Shown here: one piece after another, positions 5,438-8,478 of the stretch
How the letters are laid out: each line of letters opens with the position of its first letter
How positions within the stretch are numbered: position 1 is the stretch's first letter
Assembly (NCBI GenBank): GCA_900758315.1
Contig: CAAERF010000338.1
Location: forward strand, 1-8,478
Reading direction: 5' to 3'
Length of the DNA stretch: 8,478 nt
Origin: an uncultured Oscillospiraceae bacterium
GTDB lineage: Bacteria; Bacillota; Clostridia; Oscillospirales; Oscillospiraceae
Position numbers and translations under genes: made by a program
Notes under the pieces: generated by a model
Told to the model about the DNA's origin: nothing
What the model saw: only the letters and a program-made list of their open reading frames with translations
Database searches by the model: none

Positions 5438-8400
5438 CCAAAATCACCTCGCTTTCCTGTAATGACTCAAACTCCAACTTGGTATTGATTTCTGTGAGTT
5501 GGGCAACCTTTTCCGACAACTCATCCTCATAAATAAACGGCTGTCCAACCTGTTGTTGGGCAACCGCCAGTTGTTTTTGCACTTCCTCTAACTCACGCTG
5601 GGCCTCTTTAAGATAGCCGGGAATCCGTTCGGCAAGGTGTTCAATGCGGGTGATAGCACCTAAAGCGGAAGTTCCAACCTCCGTTGTGTAGTGGTGGTTA
5701 TATCTCAAAACCAATCGTGAAACATACCCAACCGACAGATACAACGGGAAACTGCGATAAGCACCAATCTCAAATTCTTCCGAATCGTCCTTTGCGCCTT
5801 CTTTTATCATGCGATAGAGCAGCCCGAAGGCTTCTCCGGCCTCTGACCGTTCTGTATAGCGTTTGCCATCCAGGACAATCGAAAAGTCGCTGCCGGCCGA
5901 TTGGTTCAGCAGTTTAATATCCTCACCGATCTGGTCGATTTCCTTTTCATACCGCTTTATCTGCCCAGGATAAATAGTGCTGATTTTGCGCTCCAAAGAA
6001 AGCTGCTCGTTACTCCACGCACCCCGCAGGATTTTCAATTCCGTGACCCGGTTTTCCAGTTCCATCTTCTGTGCAACCATCGGATTATCGGTAGCCGCCG
6101 CCTTGAACTGGGCGGCAGACAGAACGGTTTCATCCACATCCTCACAAGAGCGGGCGATGTGTTTCCCGGTAAGAATCTGCGTGATATACCGCAATTTCTG
6201 CTCCTGAATCTGCCAGAGATACGCATCAAATGTCCCTTTGGCCACGAATTGCTTTATCATAATTTCCGGGTTTTCGTTGCCCTGCCGTACCCCACGCCCA
6301 TTTCGCTGTGTAATGTCAGAGGGTTTCCACGGACAGTCCAGATGGTCAATGGAGATTACCTTATTCTGAACATTCACGCCGGTTCCCAGCTTGCTGGTGC
6401 TGCCGATCAAGATACGGACTTTTCCTTGACGGGTACGCTCAAACAGCTCCTGCCGCTGTGCTTCAGAAGTGGCGTCGTGAACAAAGGCTATCTCCGATTC
6501 CGGCACACCCTTTGCCAGCAGCACATTTCTTATTTCATCATATACATTGAATTTCCCGGCTTTGGGAGTGCCAACATCACAAAAGACAAGCTGCGTGGAA
6601 GCAGAGGCGGCGGTGTCCTTCCAAACCTGATAAACATCCTCAATGCAGACACTCAACTTGCTTCCTGTACCATCCGCATCCGGTCGAATCAGGCGCGGGT
6701 CAATCGCCATCAGGCGAGCCTCACCGGTCAGCTTCAGCATATTATCTTCTTCCGGCTTCACTCGGCCGGTTCGGATTGCTTCTGCCCGCATGATAAAATC
6801 GGCCATAATTGCCTGCTGTGCGGGGGTCGCTTCCACCGAAACAATCTCCGCTTTACCAGTGCGAACAGTCGGGAGTCCGGGAATATCCAACATATCCGCT
6901 GTTTTGATGTCAGCGACCTCACGAAAGACCGCCATCAGTTCAGGGAGATTGTAGAAGCGGACGAAGCGATCACGCATCCGATAGCCGCCGCCCTCCGGCT
7001 TCAATTCCAGCACAGAGGCTTTCTTTGCAAAATGGGCGATCCAGGTATCGAAGTAGGACCAGCCGAAGCGTTCCAACTCCTGCGGCTGCAAATACCGCTG
7101 CATGACGAACAGTTCGGAAATCGAGTTACTGATTGGCGTTCCGGTCGCAAATACTACGCCGCGCCCCTGATTCGTTTCCTGTAAATACTGGCATTTGAGC
7201 AGCATATCAAAGGCGCGTTGACTGCTTGAGGTTGTAATACCAGCCACATTCCGCAGCTTCGTAAAGACAAAGCAGTTTTTGAAAAAGTGCGCCTCGTCCA
7301 CCATCATCATATCTACACCGAGCTGCTCAAAGGTCAGCAGATCGTCTTTCTTTTCCTCGGCAGACAGCTTTTTCAGCCGTTCATCCAGATTCTTGCGGAA
7401 AATGACCATCTGCTTGACAGACCAATTCTCGCCGTTTTCGCTCTTGACCTCATGGATTGCATTTTCAATATCGTTGATCTGCCGTTCCAGCATAGCGATC
7501 TGCCGCTCTGTGGAGATTGGGATTTTCTCAAATTGACTGTGCGCCAGAATCACCGCGTCATATTCTCCGGTGGCGATTTTGGAAATGTAGCGGTTGCGGT
7601 TTTTAGGGGTAAAATCCTCTGCGGTGGATACCAAAAGGTTTGCGTTGGGGAAAAAGCGGTAGAACTCTGTTGCCCACTGGCCTACCAGGGGATTGGGAAC
7701 TACAAACACAGCCTTGTGGATCGCTCCCAGGTTCTTGAGGTACATCCCGGCGGCAATTAAAGCAGCGGTCTTTCCGGCGCCTACCTCATGTGCAGCAAGC
7801 CCCGTCCCGGTATAGATGACACGGGCAGCAAAATCAAGCTGGTGCTTCCGCAGTTTCATCTCCGTGTTCATGCCGGGAAATACGAGATGGCTCCCATCAA
7901 ACTCACGGGGGCGAACTGTGTTGAAGGTTTCATTGTAGATACGCAGAAGCCTATCTCGGCGCTCCGGTTCTTTCCAAACCCAGGATGCAAACGCCTCCTG
8001 AATCTGTTGCTGTTTGGCACGGGCAATCATGGTTTCCTGTGCGTTGATTACATATTTAACCGACTTGTTGCCCTTTTCATTGATGTATTCCTGCCGGTCA
8101 CGGACAGTCGTGGACTGCATATTAAGGCAATCCTCAAAAATCTCATAAGCATTTTTCCGCTTGGTTCCAAAAGTCTGGTTGACCATTACGGAATCCGGTT
8201 CTGCGCTTTTATTGGTGACACGCCAGGTCGTGGTATAGGAAAAATACTCAATGTCAATGCGGTTCCGGTTGTCGCCGCCCTCGATGACCTTTTCATATCC
8301 GCTGGTCTGGAAGGTTTCATACATGAATTGGCGATAATACTCAATGGGAACCCAGATGGCGCCCATATTCACTTCGATGTCGGCAGGAGTCAGCGGCTCC

Positions 8401-8478
8401 GGCTGTACTTCTTCCAGGGCCTCTACATTCCGGGTAAAGAGTTCCGGTTCTTCCGCCGCCTTCTGACGTGCATAGAGC
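5358..8478 (-). CDS. SNF2/DEAH-family helicase, C-terminal part of a giant (methylase-)helicase; 5' end outside the window
   Basis: The frame is open from the right edge to TAA at 5360-5358, giving 1039 residues. A GTG at 8372 could be taken as a start, but 35 in-frame codons precede it with no stop and read as a natural linker, so the true start lies beyond 8478. Counting from codon 8372 as residue 1, I see Walker A (GAGKT, K201), a DEAH box (359-362), motif III (ATGTP, 409-413), motif V (GTGVNVQ, near 665) and motif VI (QRNGRGVRQ, 689-697). Both RecA-like lobes therefore look intact and an active ATPase is expected. Helical, coiled-coil-like stretches follow at about 770-830 and 930-965. 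In this family of ICE and plasmid proteins, often over 2000 aa, an N6-adenine methyltransferase usually precedes the helicase; that part is not visible here. Likely roles are DNA remodelling, establishment or anti-restriction, similar in architecture to P1 DarB (inference). The last 26 codons overlap the next gene out of frame. Confidence 0.9.
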   Translation of the reverse strand, partial: LYARQKAAEEPELFTRNVEALEEVQPEPLTPADIEVNMGAIWVPIEYYRQFMYETFQTSGYEKVIEGGDNRNRIDIEYFSYTTTWRVTNKSAEPDSVMVNQTFGTKRKNAYEIFEDCLNMQSTTVRDRQEYINEKGNKSVKYVINAQETMIARAKQQQIQEAFASWVWKEPERRDRLLRIYNETFNTVRPREFDGSHLVFPGMNTEMKLRKHQLDFAARVIYTGTGLAAHEVGAGKTAALIAAGMYLKNLGAIHKAVFVVPNPLVGQWATEFYRFFPNANLLVSTAEDFTPKNRNRYISKIATGEYDAVILAHSQFEKIPISTERQIAMLERQINDIENAIHEVKSENGENWSVKQMVIFRKNLDERLKKLSAEEKKDDLLTFEQLGVDMMMVDEAHFFKNCFVFTKLRNVAGITTSSSQRAFDMLLKCQYLQETNQGRGVVFATGTPISNSISELFVMQRYLQPQELERFGWSYFDTWIAHFAKKASVLELKPEGGGYRMRDRFVRFYNLPELMAVFREVADIKTADMLDIPGLPTVRTGKAEIVSVEATPAQQAIMADFIMRAEAIRTGRVKPEEDNMLKLTGEARLMAIDPRLIRPDADGTGSKLSVCIEDVYQVWKDTAASASTQLVFCDVGTPKAGKFNVYDEIRNVLLAKGVPESEIAFVHDATSEAQRQELFERTRQGKVRILIGSTSKLGTGVNVQNKVISIDHLDCPWKPSDITQRNGRGVRQGNENPEIMIKQFVAKGTFDAYLWQIQEQKLRYITQILTGKHIARSCEDVDETVLSAAQFKAAATDNPMVAQKMELENRVTELKILRGAWSNEQLSLERKISTIYPGQIKRYEKEIDQIGEDIKLLNQSAGSDFSIVLDGKRYTERSEAGEAFGLLYRMIKEGAKDDSEEFEIGAYRSFPLYLSVGYVSRLVLRYNHHYTTEVGTSALGAITRIEHLAERIPGYLKEAQRELEEVQKQLAVAQQQVGQPFIYEDELSEKVAQLTEINTKLEFESLQESEVILDENGQRSDGEEDWDSERVPSCASAEV
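5444..5450 (-). promoter_or_regulatory. Ribosome binding site inside the helicase gene for the 96-aa gene
   Basis: GAGGTGA, 6 nt before ATG 5437, fully within helicase codons for Glu-Val-Ile. It supports a start 80 nt before the helicase stop rather than a later internal ATG. Confidence 0.65.

Noticed and set aside
5901..7184. Long plus-strand open frame (427 codons) opposite the helicase
   Set aside because: The minus strand here encodes intact helicase motifs III, V and VI, so this frame is a shadow.
8370..8372. GTG at 8372 as the start of the helicase
   Set aside because: The frame is open for 35 more codons to the window edge, these codons look coding, and the helicase needs the preceding conserved block; no clear ribosome binding site precedes this GTG.
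1..8478. CRISPR array, tRNA, IS element or attachment site
   Set aside because: I found no regular repeat-spacer pattern, no tRNA-like cloverleaf, no transposase or terminal inverted repeats; almost all bases are in genes.

Overview
The window is a single-strand, tightly packed gene block: every gene I can support lies on the minus strand and reads from position 8478 towards position 1. Gaps are 2 to 34 nt or the genes overlap, nearly every start has a strong AGGAGG-type ribosome binding site, and I see no convincing promoter between genes. Codon and base composition (moderate GC), the Shine-Dalgarno style and the protein families (DUF3991/Toprim primase-like, DUF4314, giant helicase) point to a gut Firmicute of class Clostridia. 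The block looks like part of an integrative conjugative element or large conjugative plasmid. The assignment to host and element class is inference, because no integrase, relaxase or T4SS gene lies in the window.

Layout in transcription order: (1) 8478-5358, the C-terminal 1039 residues of a very large SNF2/DEAH helicase-type protein whose N-terminus is outside the window and probably carries an adenine methyltransferase; (2) 5437-5147, a 96-aa unknown protein starting inside gene 1 with an 80-nt out-of-frame overlap; (3) 5130-4036, a 364-aa unknown protein with a coiled-coil middle; (4) 4011-3916, a 31-aa single-pass membrane microprotein; (5) 3881-2988, a 297-aa protein of a conserved phage/ICE family of unknown function; (6) 3001-2414, a strongly acidic 195-aa unknown protein with a GTG start; (7) 2430-1840, a 196-aa DUF4314 protein; (8) 1828-770, a 352-aa DUF3991 plus Toprim primase-like protein; (9) 767 to the left edge, at least 255 aa of an unknown protein with a TTG start.

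The likely shared job is handling and protecting the mobile element's DNA: a helicase (probably joined to a methylase) and a primase-like protein flank a cassette of small, mostly acidic, poorly characterised proteins. By analogy with 'polyvalent' and anti-restriction proteins of phages and conjugative elements (for example the P1 DarB methylase-helicase), the small proteins could serve anti-defence or establishment roles. That is a hypothesis, not something the sequence proves. The most unusual signals are the 31-aa membrane microprotein, the recurring acidic C-terminal tails on neighbouring unrelated proteins (two of them sharing an exact 12-nt stretch), and the 80-nt dual-coding overlap. 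There is no stretch over 300 nt without a gene, and I see no tRNA, rRNA, CRISPR array, IS element or clear attachment site.
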